A stretch of 10,556 nt of DNA from Candidatus Hydrogenedentota bacterium (GTDB lineage Bacteria; Hydrogenedentota; Hydrogenedentia; Hydrogenedentales; SLHB01): contig PWNM01000180.1 of NCBI GenBank assembly GCA_003557825.1, positions 1 to 10,556 on the forward strand, read 5' to 3'. Made by a program: the position numbers and the translations under genes. This document shows, piece by piece, positions 1 to 6,550 of this stretch. Below the pieces are notes generated by a model. The model searched no databases. It was not told the origin of the DNA and saw nothing but the letters and a program-made list of their open reading frames with translations. Numbering within the stretch: position 1 is the stretch's first letter; every line of letters begins with the position of its first letter.

Positions 1-328
1 CGGGCGCGGCGCGCCCGCCATAGCCGTGGCCCACCACCCAACCATAGCGGATGCCGGACACATCCTTCGGCAAAAGAACCCACGCGCCCACCCGGTAATC
101 CGGAAAGACCCGATAAGCCACCCGCAAGAACCGAAAATCTTTATGGGGGGAAGATAGCTCTGTTACCTCAAGGTCCAGAGCAACGGCTTGCGCCTGCTCA
201 CGCAAGTGCCTCCAGAACGCCTCGAAATCGGCAGGTTCGGGATCGGGCATGTGCATCTCCCGGAGCGTTTCCGGAGTGTGCCCGCAGGTGGGATCAAATG
301 GAAAGGGATGTGGAATCTCTATTTTCAT
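1..328 (-). CDS. AXE1-family acetyl xylan esterase / cephalosporin-C deacetylase-like, N-terminal part (cut by window edge)
   Basis: The reading frame opens with ATG at 328-326 and stays open for 109 codons to the left edge, so about one third of a usual 320-residue AXE1 protein is present. Seen: an N-terminus MKIEIPHPFPFDP without signal peptide, a PADFEAFW segment at about residues 32-39 (the family's usual 'DF..FW' signature), a beta-strand stretch ending VGAWVLLPKD (about 80-89), and VVGHGYGGR at 98-106, which matches the HGYGG oxyanion-side turn of AXE1 esterases. The catalytic Ser, Asp and His would lie beyond the edge. The family removes acetyl groups from xylan oligomers and other acetylated sugars; without a signal peptide this one probably acts in the cytoplasm on imported oligosaccharides. 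It follows the sulfatase in the same direction after 320 bases, so it may have its own promoter. No strong Shine-Dalgarno is visible. Family assignment is fairly sure; the substrate is inference. Confidence 0.8.
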   Translation of the reverse strand, partial: MKIEIPHPFPFDPTCGHTPETLREMHMPDPEPADFEAFWRHLREQAQAVALDLEVTELSSPHKDFRFLRVAYRVFPDYRVGAWVLLPKDVSGIRYGWVVGHGYGGRAAP

Positions 329-648
329 TGAAAGTGCTCGTGTCATCCACAATGAAAAGGGCAAGTGCCACGTCAGGCGTCAATGGCGGCGGCTGAGAAC
401 GTGATTCGATGGTAAAGGGAGCATCCTTGCTCGCTTCTCCGGCGGCAAGGCCCTCCTGAAAGGCGGCTTAACCGAGCGCTGAACATCGCATCGTTTTACC
501 ACCGTCCCTGGCCCGTCCATCCTGGATCCGCATCAGACCGGCGCGGATATTGGAGGAGCCCCATCCGCCTCCGCGCATGAGACGACTGGATTCATGGATC
601 CGCCCCTGTTTGCAGAAAGGGGATTTCCACACCTCGCGGCGCCCTTCA
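329..648. other. 320-base intergenic gap between sulfatase and esterase
   Basis: I see no convincing gene here. It contains a 6-bp inverted repeat ATCCGC (526-531) / GCGGAT (543-548) with an 11-base loop, and a bulged hairpin CCCC-TTT / AAA-GGGG at 603-622, neither followed by a T-run on the minus strand. A TTGACG-like minus-strand hexamer lies at 383-378, but I cannot find a well-spaced -10 for it, so no promoter is called. The interval probably holds the end of the sulfatase transcript and the leader of the esterase. Confidence 0.5.
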
Positions 649-658
649 TCAGGCGCCG
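637..658 (-). terminator. GC-rich hairpin across the sulfatase stop codon
   Basis: CGGCGCC (637-643) and GGCGCCG (652-658) form a perfect 7-bp stem with an 8-base loop, and the sulfatase stop codon (651-649) sits in the loop. No run of T follows on the minus strand, so this is not a classical intrinsic terminator. It could be a pause or RNA-stability hairpin, or chance in GC-rich DNA. Confidence 0.25.
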
Positions 659-2208
659 GCGATCCGCGGGTAGCGCATCGGCTCGCGCGCCATCTCCGCG
701 TAGGCATACTTCAGGAGCAACGTCGCCTTCAGGTCCCGGGCGGCGGGATCGTCCCACTGGTTTGTGAGTTCGTCCGGGTCTTCCCGAAGGTCGAACAATT
801 CACCGTATTCCTGGTCGCGCCAGAGAGTGAGTTTCCAGCGATCGTCCACATAGGTGCGCAGGTGCGGAATCCGCGGCTGGAAGCGATGCTCAACAAGCAC
901 GTGTTCCCGGACTTTTTCCCGGTGCCCGGTCCACACGTCCCACTGGCTCAGTCCTGTCATGGCCGGGGGCACCGGCAGCCCCGCCGCTTCGAGAAAGGTG
1001 GGGGTAAAGTCGACGAGCGACTGGAGGGCCGTCGAAACGGCCCCGCCCGCGGGCTGCCCCGGAGTCCTCACGATCATCGGGACCTTGATCACATCTTCGT
1101 AGTTGAAGACCGCTTTGGCGATCAAGCCGTGCTGGCCGAGAAAGTGGCCGTGGTCGGTTGTGAAGACGACGACAGTTTTCTCCCAGAGATCGAGCTCGTC
1201 GAGAACCGCGAAAATGCGGCCGATCTCCCGGTCCATGAGGGTGATCATCCCGTAATAGCAGGCGGCGTCGGCGCGAAGCTCCTCCTCGTCGTGAAGGTGC
1301 GAGTGGCCGCCGTGAACGCCGTATCCCGACTCATTGCAGCCACTGAAGTCCGCTTCTCCGGGCGGCCGCCGTGTCTCCCTGTGCCATGGCGTCATGCGGT
1401 CGAACTCCCCCTCCACATAGCGCCCAATGGGCATGTCCTCAGGGCGATACATGCTCGCGAAGGGCTCGGGCACCGTATAGGGCGGATGCGGATCATGAAA
1501 ACTTGCCCACGCAAAGAAGGGTTTGCCGCTCTCGACCGCCTCGCGCATGCACGCGATGGAACGTTCCGCCGTCCAGACTGAATAATGCAGCTCCTCCGGC
1601 AATGCCCACGCGCGTTCGGGGCTCGTGCGCTTGTAGCGGGTCATGTAGGGGGCGTCCGGACATTTCGGCGAGGGCTTGTCCGACCCGGGGACCGGCTGAA
1701 AATAGTCGGCCCAGTCCGTCAGCCCGTGCTCCTCCAGCCAGAGGGCGTAATGCTGTCCAGCGTGGGATTCATCGGCATGGTTGCGCGCAAGTTCCACGCG
1801 GTCAAAGCCATACCACGGGCCGTTGAACTGCCTCCAGAAGTCAAGGTCCCGCAATAAGGGCTGGCATTCGACACTGGTCTGTTCCGGAGCGGTGGCGAGG
1901 GGCTGAAAATGCGCCTTGCCGATCAGGTGGGTGGCATAGCCTGCCTCCGACAGAAGGCCCGCGACCGTCGGCAGTGATTCGTCGAGCTTCGTCCCCAGGC
2001 TCCATGCCCCGTGCTGGGAGGGATAAAGGCCCGTGATCAGCGAAGCGCGCGTGGGTGTGCAGGTCGGATTGGGGCAATAGGCGCGGTCGAAACGCGTGCC
2101 CATCCGTGCCAGGCGGTCCAGATTCGGCGTCTGGATGTGCGGGTTGATTACCCCGAGCGTGGTCCAGTGCTGCTGGTCCGAGGTGATGAAGAGGAAGTTG
2201 GGTTTCAT
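649..2208 (-). CDS. Type I (formylglycine-dependent) sulfatase, cytoplasmic
   Basis: A full-length arylsulfatase-superfamily protein of 519 residues that hydrolyses sulfate esters, most likely on a sugar. The Cys-type signature CTPTR is at residues 50-54; Cys50 is the residue expected to be converted to formylglycine by a maturase encoded elsewhere. Metal and active-site residues are visible: D11-Q12 in the first strand, GKAH at 97-100 (K98, H100), HDPH at 238-241, DHGH at 352-355 and K365. The protein starts directly at the first beta-strand (MKPNFLFITSDQQHW), so there is no signal peptide and the enzyme should act inside the cell, unlike most polysaccharide sulfatases. The ATG at 2208 is the only good start; AAAGG lies 16 bases upstream, inside the end of the preceding reading frame. 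The gene begins 12 bases after the stop of a truncated sugar-permease gene, so it probably derives from a transporter operon. Sulfatase identity is very sure; substrate and S1 subfamily cannot be read from the sequence. Confidence 0.95.
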   Translation of the reverse strand: MKPNFLFITSDQQHWTTLGVINPHIQTPNLDRLARMGTRFDRAYCPNPTCTPTRASLITGLYPSQHGAWSLGTKLDESLPTVAGLLSEAGYATHLIGKAHFQPLATAPEQTSVECQPLLRDLDFWRQFNGPWYGFDRVELARNHADESHAGQHYALWLEEHGLTDWADYFQPVPGSDKPSPKCPDAPYMTRYKRTSPERAWALPEELHYSVWTAERSIACMREAVESGKPFFAWASFHDPHPPYTVPEPFASMYRPEDMPIGRYVEGEFDRMTPWHRETRRPPGEADFSGCNESGYGVHGGHSHLHDEEELRADAACYYGMITLMDREIGRIFAVLDELDLWEKTVVVFTTDHGHFLGQHGLIAKAVFNYEDVIKVPMIVRTPGQPAGGAVSTALQSLVDFTPTFLEAAGLPVPPAMTGLSQWDVWTGHREKVREHVLVEHRFQPRIPHLRTYVDDRWKLTLWRDQEYGELFDLREDPDELTNQWDDPAARDLKATLLLKYAYAEMAREPMRYPRIAGA

Positions 2209-2220
2209 AAACAGAAGCTT

Positions 2221-2499
2221 TCAACCTTTTACGGCGCCGCTCGTCAACCCGCTGATAAACTCGCGTTGCAAGACAAGGAAGAGAATCATCACCGGCAAAA
2301 TGGAAACGATTGTGCCCGCGGAGATGAGGGCGTAATCCGTGTTGTAGGTTCCGCGCAGCTGGGCGATGGCGACGGCAAGGGGAAACTTCGTCTCATCCTG
2401 CAGGATTACCTGCGGCATGATGAAGTTGTTCCAATTGAAGAGGAAATTGATGAGAAGAAAGGCGCCCACCATTGGTCGGATAATCGGCAGGACAATTGA
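2221..2499 (-). pseudogene. C-terminal remnant of a MalG-type sugar ABC transporter permease
   Basis: The frame ending at 2221 encodes the last portion of a binding-protein-dependent sugar permease: LPIIRP just after the lost EAA loop, a membrane segment, the FNWNNF motif (usual form WNDF), another membrane segment, and the diagnostic end GLTSGAVKG. A usual MalG-type permease is about 280 residues; only about 90 are left. The frame is open upstream to an in-frame TAA at 2523-2521, but similarity to a permease stops at about 2499, close to the end of the EAA loop, and the bases beyond look unrelated. An ATG at 2472 gives an 83-codon frame, but this cannot be a working permease. The remnant differs clearly from the intact MalG homologue at 7645-8505, so it is not a recent copy. 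It marks a deletion or insertion break point and shows that the downstream sulfatase once belonged to an ABC transporter operon. Confidence 0.85.
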
Positions 2500-3177
2500 A
2501 CGCGAATCAGTAGTTTTGTGTTAAAAATGCGATCATGTCGATACCACGACATATCCCTTATGCAACAAGCCTCCCCACCTTGGCACTCAACCCACTGCCT
2601 ATTATGGCTGCGAGCTATCTCTCGCCGCCTCACACGTCGGCACCTTCCGTCGATCTTCCCTGCAGGATGATTTATCTCGGCGGAACCGATCCGTGCGATC
2701 CCACCATGGCATTCCGTATCACCGAGTTTTACCTCGAAGAGGACGGCAAGGAGAGATTGCGCTGTGAGGGCCGGACATTTGTGATTTCTCACGCCCTATA
2801 TCGTTGAAGATACAGATTGCTCTGGAGAATGGGCCATGGACCACAGCCGCCCATGTGTCACGAGTCAACAGGCTGCACCAATGGGAGGGGGACGTCACGG
2901 GGAATCCCAGATTTGCTCCATTGCTGTAAGTCTTTCTTCGGTAGACATGTTGGGGATGTCCCAAACGCTGTTAAATTCCGAGGTGGCCTCCTGCGTTTCA
3001 TTTCATTCGATCGTTGGTTTCTTGGGTGGAATCAAGCAGGGCAGCGCTGCCCTGCGGTAGCCGGTTCGCCCCGATGGCCCCGGAGCGTAGCGACTGCCGT
3101 TTCCGGAGATATCGCGGCGCGGCTGGACGTTTCTGTGGACGCCCTTGGGCTGGAGACCTTTGTGAAGGACAGCCCGC
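2500..3177. other. Gene-poor interval with decayed sequence
   Basis: No intact gene is recognised. On the plus strand at about 2667-2807 one frame ends a stretch rich in normal coding choices (ITEFYLEEDGKERLRCEG, stop at 2805-2807); it matches nothing I know, and its upstream part is less protein-like, so it may be a fragment of a lost gene. A small hairpin TTGGG-GATGT-CCCAA lies at 2950-2964. The rest up to 3035 shows no signal I can support. A GC-rich structured block starts at 3036 and is listed separately. Confidence 0.5.
3036..3112. repeat. Candidate palindromic intergenic repeat (REP-like)
   Basis: A perfect 20-bp palindrome GCAGGGCAGCGCTGCCCTGC occupies 3036-3055. It is followed by GC-rich DNA with more self-complementarity: CGGTAG (3055-3060) can pair with CTGCCG (about 3094-3099, one G-T wobble), and CCGGA pairs with TCCGG at about 3080-3107. 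No T-run follows on either strand, so it is not an ordinary intrinsic terminator. Strong dyad symmetry in a non-coding stretch between broken genes is typical of REP or other small palindromic repeats, but only one copy is visible here, so the repeat nature is inference. Confidence 0.4.
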
Positions 3178-3567
3178 TCACCGCAGCGACATCTTGAAGC
3201 GGTAGAAGACGGGCCACTGGGCGGGCTTGGGAATGAGGAGGCCGAGTTCGTCCGCGCCGGTGGGGGCGGCGTCGACGCCATGGTCGGTGAAGGGCGCGGC
3301 GAGGTCGTCGGTTTTCTGGAGGCGGAAGCGCAAGTGCGGGGCGTAGTCTCCGGGGAAGTCCATGCGGAAGACGAGTTGCCCCTGCCCGTCGCGCTCCATG
3401 CGCACCGGCGGCGGGGCGAGGGAGACGGGGGGCCCGTCGGGCACGCTCTGCGGGTCGAGGGGATCGGAACCGTCGAGAAACGCCTGGAGCAGACTGTAGT
3501 TGTCGCCGTCGAGATCGCGCGGCGGCATACCGGGCAGGTTTCTCCCTCCGCATCGGGCGAATGAACG
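3178..3567 (-). pseudogene. C-terminal fragment of a secreted protein with a Ca-binding repeat
   Basis: The frame ends at 3178 and is open back to an in-frame TGA at 3570-3568; the first ATG inside it is at 3528 (116 codons). Near its start it has DLDGDNYSLLQAFLDGSDP, a calcium-binding-loop pattern (D-x-D-G-D-x-x-S) of the type-3-repeat or dockerin-like kind that often precedes the end of large secreted Verrucomicrobia proteins. After it comes a beta-rich tail with FRLQKTDDL and a final FYRFKMSLR, resembling the closing beta-sandwich of such proteins. There is no signal peptide and no credible start, and the large catalytic or structural part is missing upstream, so I read it as the 3' end of a broken gene. 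The identity of the parent protein cannot be told. It lies between the permease remnant and another broken coding stretch, in keeping with a decayed region. Confidence 0.6.
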
Positions 3568-3604
3568 TCAACAGAACCATGATGTGATGGACAAATTCCT
3601 ACGT

Positions 3605-3887
3605 TCCCGCGTGCGGTGCTTTGTGATTTGCGACGGAGGCAAAGGCGGCGTGGGCGCCGCCCGCTACAGAACGGGCCAATTCTTCACCGCAATCGCCGCG
3701 CGAAAGGACGTCACTCAACCGCAATGCGAAGTCCGCCTACTTCGACCCGCGCGGCTGAAGGTCATTCAGTTTCGACGTCCTCTTCCGCATCGACATCGTC
3801 GAAGACTGCGCGCGCCTCGCGGGTTGGTCGTCTCTGTCCAACGGAGAACTGATGCCAGTGCCCCGACTGAACGGGGCCCTCCTTTAA
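3605..3887 (+). pseudogene. Possible decayed coding stretch, unknown product
   Basis: Two plus-strand frames carry the three-base pattern of GC-rich coding DNA (G or C at position 3, lowest GC at position 2). One runs from about 3605 to 3717 and reads FVICDGGKGGVGAARYRTGQ and onward. The other takes over at about 3712 and reads NRNAKSAYFDPRG, then a TGA at 3756-3758, and continues in the same frame with FDVLFRIDIVEDCARLAGW to a TAA at 3885-3887. Coding-like bias on both sides of a stop, and a switch of frame, suggest a gene broken by a nonsense change and a frameshift. I do not recognise the family, and chance structure in GC-rich DNA remains possible. Confidence 0.3.
3860..3877 (+). terminator. 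Hairpin GCCCCG/CGGGGC
   Basis: A perfect 6-bp GC stem with a six-base loop is followed by CCTCCTTT, only a weak T-run. It lies just before the stop of the decayed plus-strand coding stretch, so it may be the old terminator of that gene, but support is thin. Confidence 0.25.
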
Positions 3888-3940
3888 ACAGCTCACGCGC
3901 AACCGAGGCTAATGTGCGGAAATTATTTGGGTGAATTGCG

Positions 3941-3971
3941 AACGCAAATTCGCGTTGATTCGGATTATACT
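3941..3971 (+). promoter_or_regulatory. Candidate promoter -10 with overlapping inverted repeat
   Basis: TATACT at 3966-3971 is close to the sigma-70 -10 consensus. No good -35 is found at 16-18 bases; instead an inverted repeat AACGC (3941-3945) / GCGTT (3952-3956) with a six-base centre AAATTC covers the -35 position. This arrangement fits a promoter for the PEP-CTERM pair controlled by a dimeric DNA-binding protein, but that is inference from position and symmetry alone. Confidence 0.3.
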
Positions 3972-3988
3972 GCCCGCCCATCAATAAA

Positions 3989-5260
3989 TTGCCTCATCAG
4001 CACCGTAGTCGTGAAGATCTGGCCCAACCTCAAACAATGTGCATTGTGATGAATCTACTCAAAGACAAATTGACCCCAATCATACGGAAACTCATGACTC
4101 ATATGGTCCGAGTGGCCATTTTCTCGTTTGCGCTCTACCTCACCAATGACAAAGTCGCCGAAGGCTCAATCGCATGGACGGGAGCGGATGGCGACGGTTT
4201 ATTCGACACCTTGGGCAATTGGGATCCCGAGCCTCCCTCAGGCTTCAACGCTGCCACAGGGGTGAACAACGTCGACATTACAATCGATACGACGGACACC
4301 GTTACCACGACAACCCGGCTCGATATTGGAAGAACCGACAACGCATCAATGAGTATGGCGTCGGGCACCTTGATCGTCGGGGGCGCTTACCGCATCGGTG
4401 TAACCGGCGGCGTGACCGGGACTGTCAACCATACAGGTGGCACTGTTAACGCAAGTGGCCTGTTCCAGCTAGGTACTACCAACAATGCAAATGGATTTTA
4501 CACGCTTGACGAAGGCTCGGTTATTGCCACCCACATGTCGTTGGGCGGTGCTGCTGGGACATCGGGAACCATGGATCAAAACGGGGGCACTGTCACGCTT
4601 GACGGTACAGCTGGATCATTCATTGGCCAAAGCGGTTCAGGCACCTACAACCTCTCCGGCGGCACATTGAGTCGGAGCACAGGTGGGTTGGCTGTCGGAC
4701 AAGCAGGAACCGGAATTTTGAACCAGACGGGTGGATCTCTCAGCCTTGGCGGAAATCTGGCCCTTGGTGCCGCTGCTGGAGGGTCCGGAACTTACTCTAT
4801 ATCCGGCGGATCCGTCCAAGCCAACGATTTCGAAATCGGATTGTCCGGAACCGGCGTCCTCAATTTAACGGGTAATACGGCTTCCATGTCTTTCGCCGCA
4901 CTCGACGCCGGAGACGACGCAACGGTCAATTTCGTGTTTTCTGCCGATGGCATTTCATCCATTTCCCTTAGCGGCACGGCTGAGGTTACCGAGGGTGCCA
5001 CGTTTTCGGTGGATGGCAGCGCATACTTCGCACCCGAACCGACCAGCTTCACACTGATCTCAGCAGAAACCTTCGTAGGTCAGCCTTCCATTTCCTTGGT
5101 TGGTTTCCAACAGGAAGCCTCACACGATTGGAATCAGGCCACGGGTGAATTTACCGTAATGGTCATTCCCGAACCCGCACTTTTTACCTTGATCCCGGCT
5201 CTCCTTGCCGTCTATCTTGTCGTGAAGCGCCGGATGCGAGCATGCACCCATCAAGCCTGA
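3989..5260 (+). CDS. PEP-CTERM sorting-domain protein with beta-helix-like repeats (first of tandem pair)
   Basis: A surface or matrix protein handled by exosortase; function otherwise unknown. The longest frame starts with TTG at 3989 (423 codons), but ATG at 4049 (residue 21) or at 4094 (residue 36, with GGAA 4 bases upstream) is more likely. Basic residues followed by VAIFSFALYL form the signal peptide. Residues about 120-300 are Gly/Thr/Ser-rich repeats built on the pattern G-T-x-N-x-T/S-G-G-T/S, as in YNLSGGTLS and LNQTGGSLS, with intervening L-x-L/V-G strands, so a beta-helix like those of autotransporter-associated repeats is expected. A module at about 339-389 with TLISAETF and LVGFQQEASHDW precedes the sorting signal: VIPEP (392-396), a hydrophobic segment (397-412) and KRRMR (413-417). 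Exosortase would recognise PEP and release or attach the protein outside. No enzyme motif is seen. The next gene is a paralogue 45 bases downstream. Confidence 0.85.
   Translation: MPHQHRSREDLAQPQTMCIVMNLLKDKLTPIIRKLMTHMVRVAIFSFALYLTNDKVAEGSIAWTGADGDGLFDTLGNWDPEPPSGFNAATGVNNVDITIDTTDTVTTTTRLDIGRTDNASMSMASGTLIVGGAYRIGVTGGVTGTVNHTGGTVNASGLFQLGTTNNANGFYTLDEGSVIATHMSLGGAAGTSGTMDQNGGTVTLDGTAGSFIGQSGSGTYNLSGGTLSRSTGGLAVGQAGTGILNQTGGSLSLGGNLALGAAAGGSGTYSISGGSVQANDFEIGLSGTGVLNLTGNTASMSFAALDAGDDATVNFVFSADGISSISLSGTAEVTEGATFSVDGSAYFAPEPTSFTLISAETFVGQPSISLVGFQQEASHDWNQATGEFTVMVIPEPALFTLIPALLAVYLVVKRRMRACTHQA
4640..4662 (+). repeat. DNA block shared with 5921-5943 (paralogous PEP-CTERM repeat)
   Basis: GGCACCTACAACCT followed by CTCCGGCGG here matches 5921-5943 over 23 bases with one difference (C/G). 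It encodes GTYNLSGG in both genes, the best conserved unit of the repeat region. The match supports descent of the two genes from a tandem duplication that has since diverged. Confidence 0.6.
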
Positions 5261-5305
5261 ATCCGAAGTCACTCCAAAAAAAGTCAAATCCCAACCCCGC
5301 TACTC

Positions 5306-6538
5306 ATGAAACCGGAACACGTCAGAACAATCCAATCAAATCCCGGCGCTTCATCAACCACACAAACGCATTCCTGCATTCGATTTTCAGGGAAACTGCT
5401 TCTTCCGGCGTTATTAGCCTTGGCGGTGCCGCTAAACGCGCAACCCTGGACATGGACCGGAGAGGGAGACGACAATGAATGGACAAACGCCCAGAACTGG
5501 GATCAAGCAAGCGCCCCGGCACTCAATACAGGAAACAATGTTGTTCAGGAAGTCATTGTCCATTCAGGGGACATAATGGCCACCGGAACCCGCGACATTG
5601 GCCGCAATATACCGGGAAGCACACAAACAGTCACCGGAGGCAATATCATCATCACCGGCGGTCACCGCTACGGAGTGCTCACAGGCGGAGGTGGCACAGG
5701 ATTCCATTCCGGCGGCTCCATATTGTCCGGAGGCATTTTCCAACTAGGTGTGCAAAACGGCACATCCGCAACATACTATCTTTCCGGTGACGCTTCACTC
5801 ACCGCATCTCACTTCGCCATTGCGAGCGGGGGCGCGGACACGGTGGCAACGATGAACCAGTCTGGAGGAACCTTCAACACCACCGGCGCATCCGGGTCGT
5901 TCATCGGGCACCTTGGCAATGGCACCTACAACCTGTCCGGCGGAACACTTACCCGAACCGGTGCCAATATCAGCATAGGCACAGGAGCGACGGCTACCGG
6001 TGACCTGAACCAGACGGGGGGTCTCATTGACCTCGTCAACGCTTCATTATCTGTAAGCGCAATGAATGGCGGGGTGGGTACTTATTCCATTTCCAACGGG
6101 ACGATCAATGCAGTCGACCTCGGTATCGGAGAAGGTATCAAGGGCACCATGAACGTCGGCGAAAACGCGACTATCTCCTTCAGCGGCGACCTCAACCTTC
6201 ACGCCAATGGTGAAATCAATTTTATTTTTGGCGAAAGCGGCATTTCCACCATGAGTTTCGGCGGCGCGGGAGACATCGATCCCAATGCGGAAATTTCCAT
6301 TGTCGGCACCGGTTTCATGGCTGTCGCGGAACAGACTTTTCAATTGATAAGCACCTCAACCTTTAGTGCTACACCTGATATTACTTTGGTCGGTTTCGCA
6401 CAGGAAGCCAGTTACCTCTGGAACGAAACAACCGGACAATTCTCAGTCACCGTCATCCCGGAACCATCACATATGGCGCTGATTGCAGGATGTATTCTTT
6501 TGACCCTCGTAATCGTCAGACGACGGAACAGGAACTGA
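5306..6538 (+). CDS. PEP-CTERM sorting-domain protein with beta-helix-like repeats (second of tandem pair)
   Basis: A 410-residue paralogue of the preceding protein. An unusually long, polar N-region (1-29) leads to KLLLPALLALAVPLNA, a clear signal peptide with probable cleavage after A45. Both mature proteins open with W-T-G followed by acidic residues and then NWD (WTWTGEGDD, NWDQ here). Repeats at about 130-290 again follow the N-x-S/T-G-G pattern (YNLSGGTLT, LNQTGGLID). A pre-anchor module (about 329-381) with FQLISTSTF and LVGFAQEASYLW matches the first protein. The sorting signal is VIPEP (383-387), a hydrophobic segment (388-404) and RRRNR (405-409). There is no Shine-Dalgarno before the ATG at 5306, and no terminator between the genes, so co-transcription is likely. 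It ends 12 bases from the convergent GH130 gene. PEP-CTERM membership is very sure; any role in adhesion, extracellular matrix or glycan capture is inference from context. Confidence 0.88.
   Translation: MKPEHVRTIQSNPGASSTTQTHSCIRFSGKLLLPALLALAVPLNAQPWTWTGEGDDNEWTNAQNWDQASAPALNTGNNVVQEVIVHSGDIMATGTRDIGRNIPGSTQTVTGGNIIITGGHRYGVLTGGGGTGFHSGGSILSGGIFQLGVQNGTSATYYLSGDASLTASHFAIASGGADTVATMNQSGGTFNTTGASGSFIGHLGNGTYNLSGGTLTRTGANISIGTGATATGDLNQTGGLIDLVNASLSVSAMNGGVGTYSISNGTINAVDLGIGEGIKGTMNVGENATISFSGDLNLHANGEINFIFGESGISTMSFGGAGDIDPNAEISIVGTGFMAVAEQTFQLISTSTFSATPDITLVGFAQEASYLWNETTGQFSVTVIPEPSHMALIAGCILLTLVIVRRRNRN
5921..5943 (+). repeat. DNA block shared with 4640-4662
   Basis: Second copy of the GTYNLSGG-coding block, differing from the first at one base. 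The neighbouring DNA has diverged much more, so the block marks the most conserved beta-helix turn. Confidence 0.6.
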
Positions 6539-6550
6539 CAAAGGCGGCGA

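Larger units (their letters stand above)
3571..3988. other. Gene-poor interval upstream of the PEP-CTERM genes
   Basis: No intact gene is seen. About 3605-3887 shows coding-like codon choice on the plus strand, spread over two frames (listed separately). A hairpin GCCCCG-ACTGAA-CGGGGC sits at 3860-3877. From about 3890 the base composition becomes more AT-rich, as expected for a leader and promoter region, and a TATACT box and inverted repeat follow. Confidence 0.5.

Noticed and set aside
603..622. Bulged hairpin CCCC-TTT/AAA-GGGG as an intrinsic terminator of the sulfatase
   Set aside because: The stem has a 2-base bulge and no T-run follows on the minus strand.
550..1581. 343-codon open frame on the plus strand
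   Set aside because: It lies opposite the sulfatase, whose motifs are complete; the frame is rich in Arg, Pro, His and Val with no domain, as expected for the shadow of a GC-rich gene.
2011..2499. 162-codon plus-strand frame over the permease remnant and sulfatase start
   Set aside because: The minus-strand frames there match known families (sulfatase, permease), and the plus-strand translation does not.
2406..2792. 128-codon minus-strand frame as a possible gene upstream of the sulfatase
   Set aside because: The translation is Cys/Arg-rich and patternless, and it overlaps the permease remnant in another frame.
3032..3580. 182-codon minus-strand frame
   Set aside because: Very Arg/Ala/Pro-rich low-complexity translation overlapping the frame that holds the Ca-binding repeat; a shadow frame.
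3955..3960. TTGATT as a -35 element
   Set aside because: It is only five bases from the TATACT box, far too close for sigma-70.
2500..3990. Insertion sequence or transposase as cause of the decayed region
   Set aside because: I found no transposase motif, no matched terminal inverted repeats and no target duplication in the stretch.
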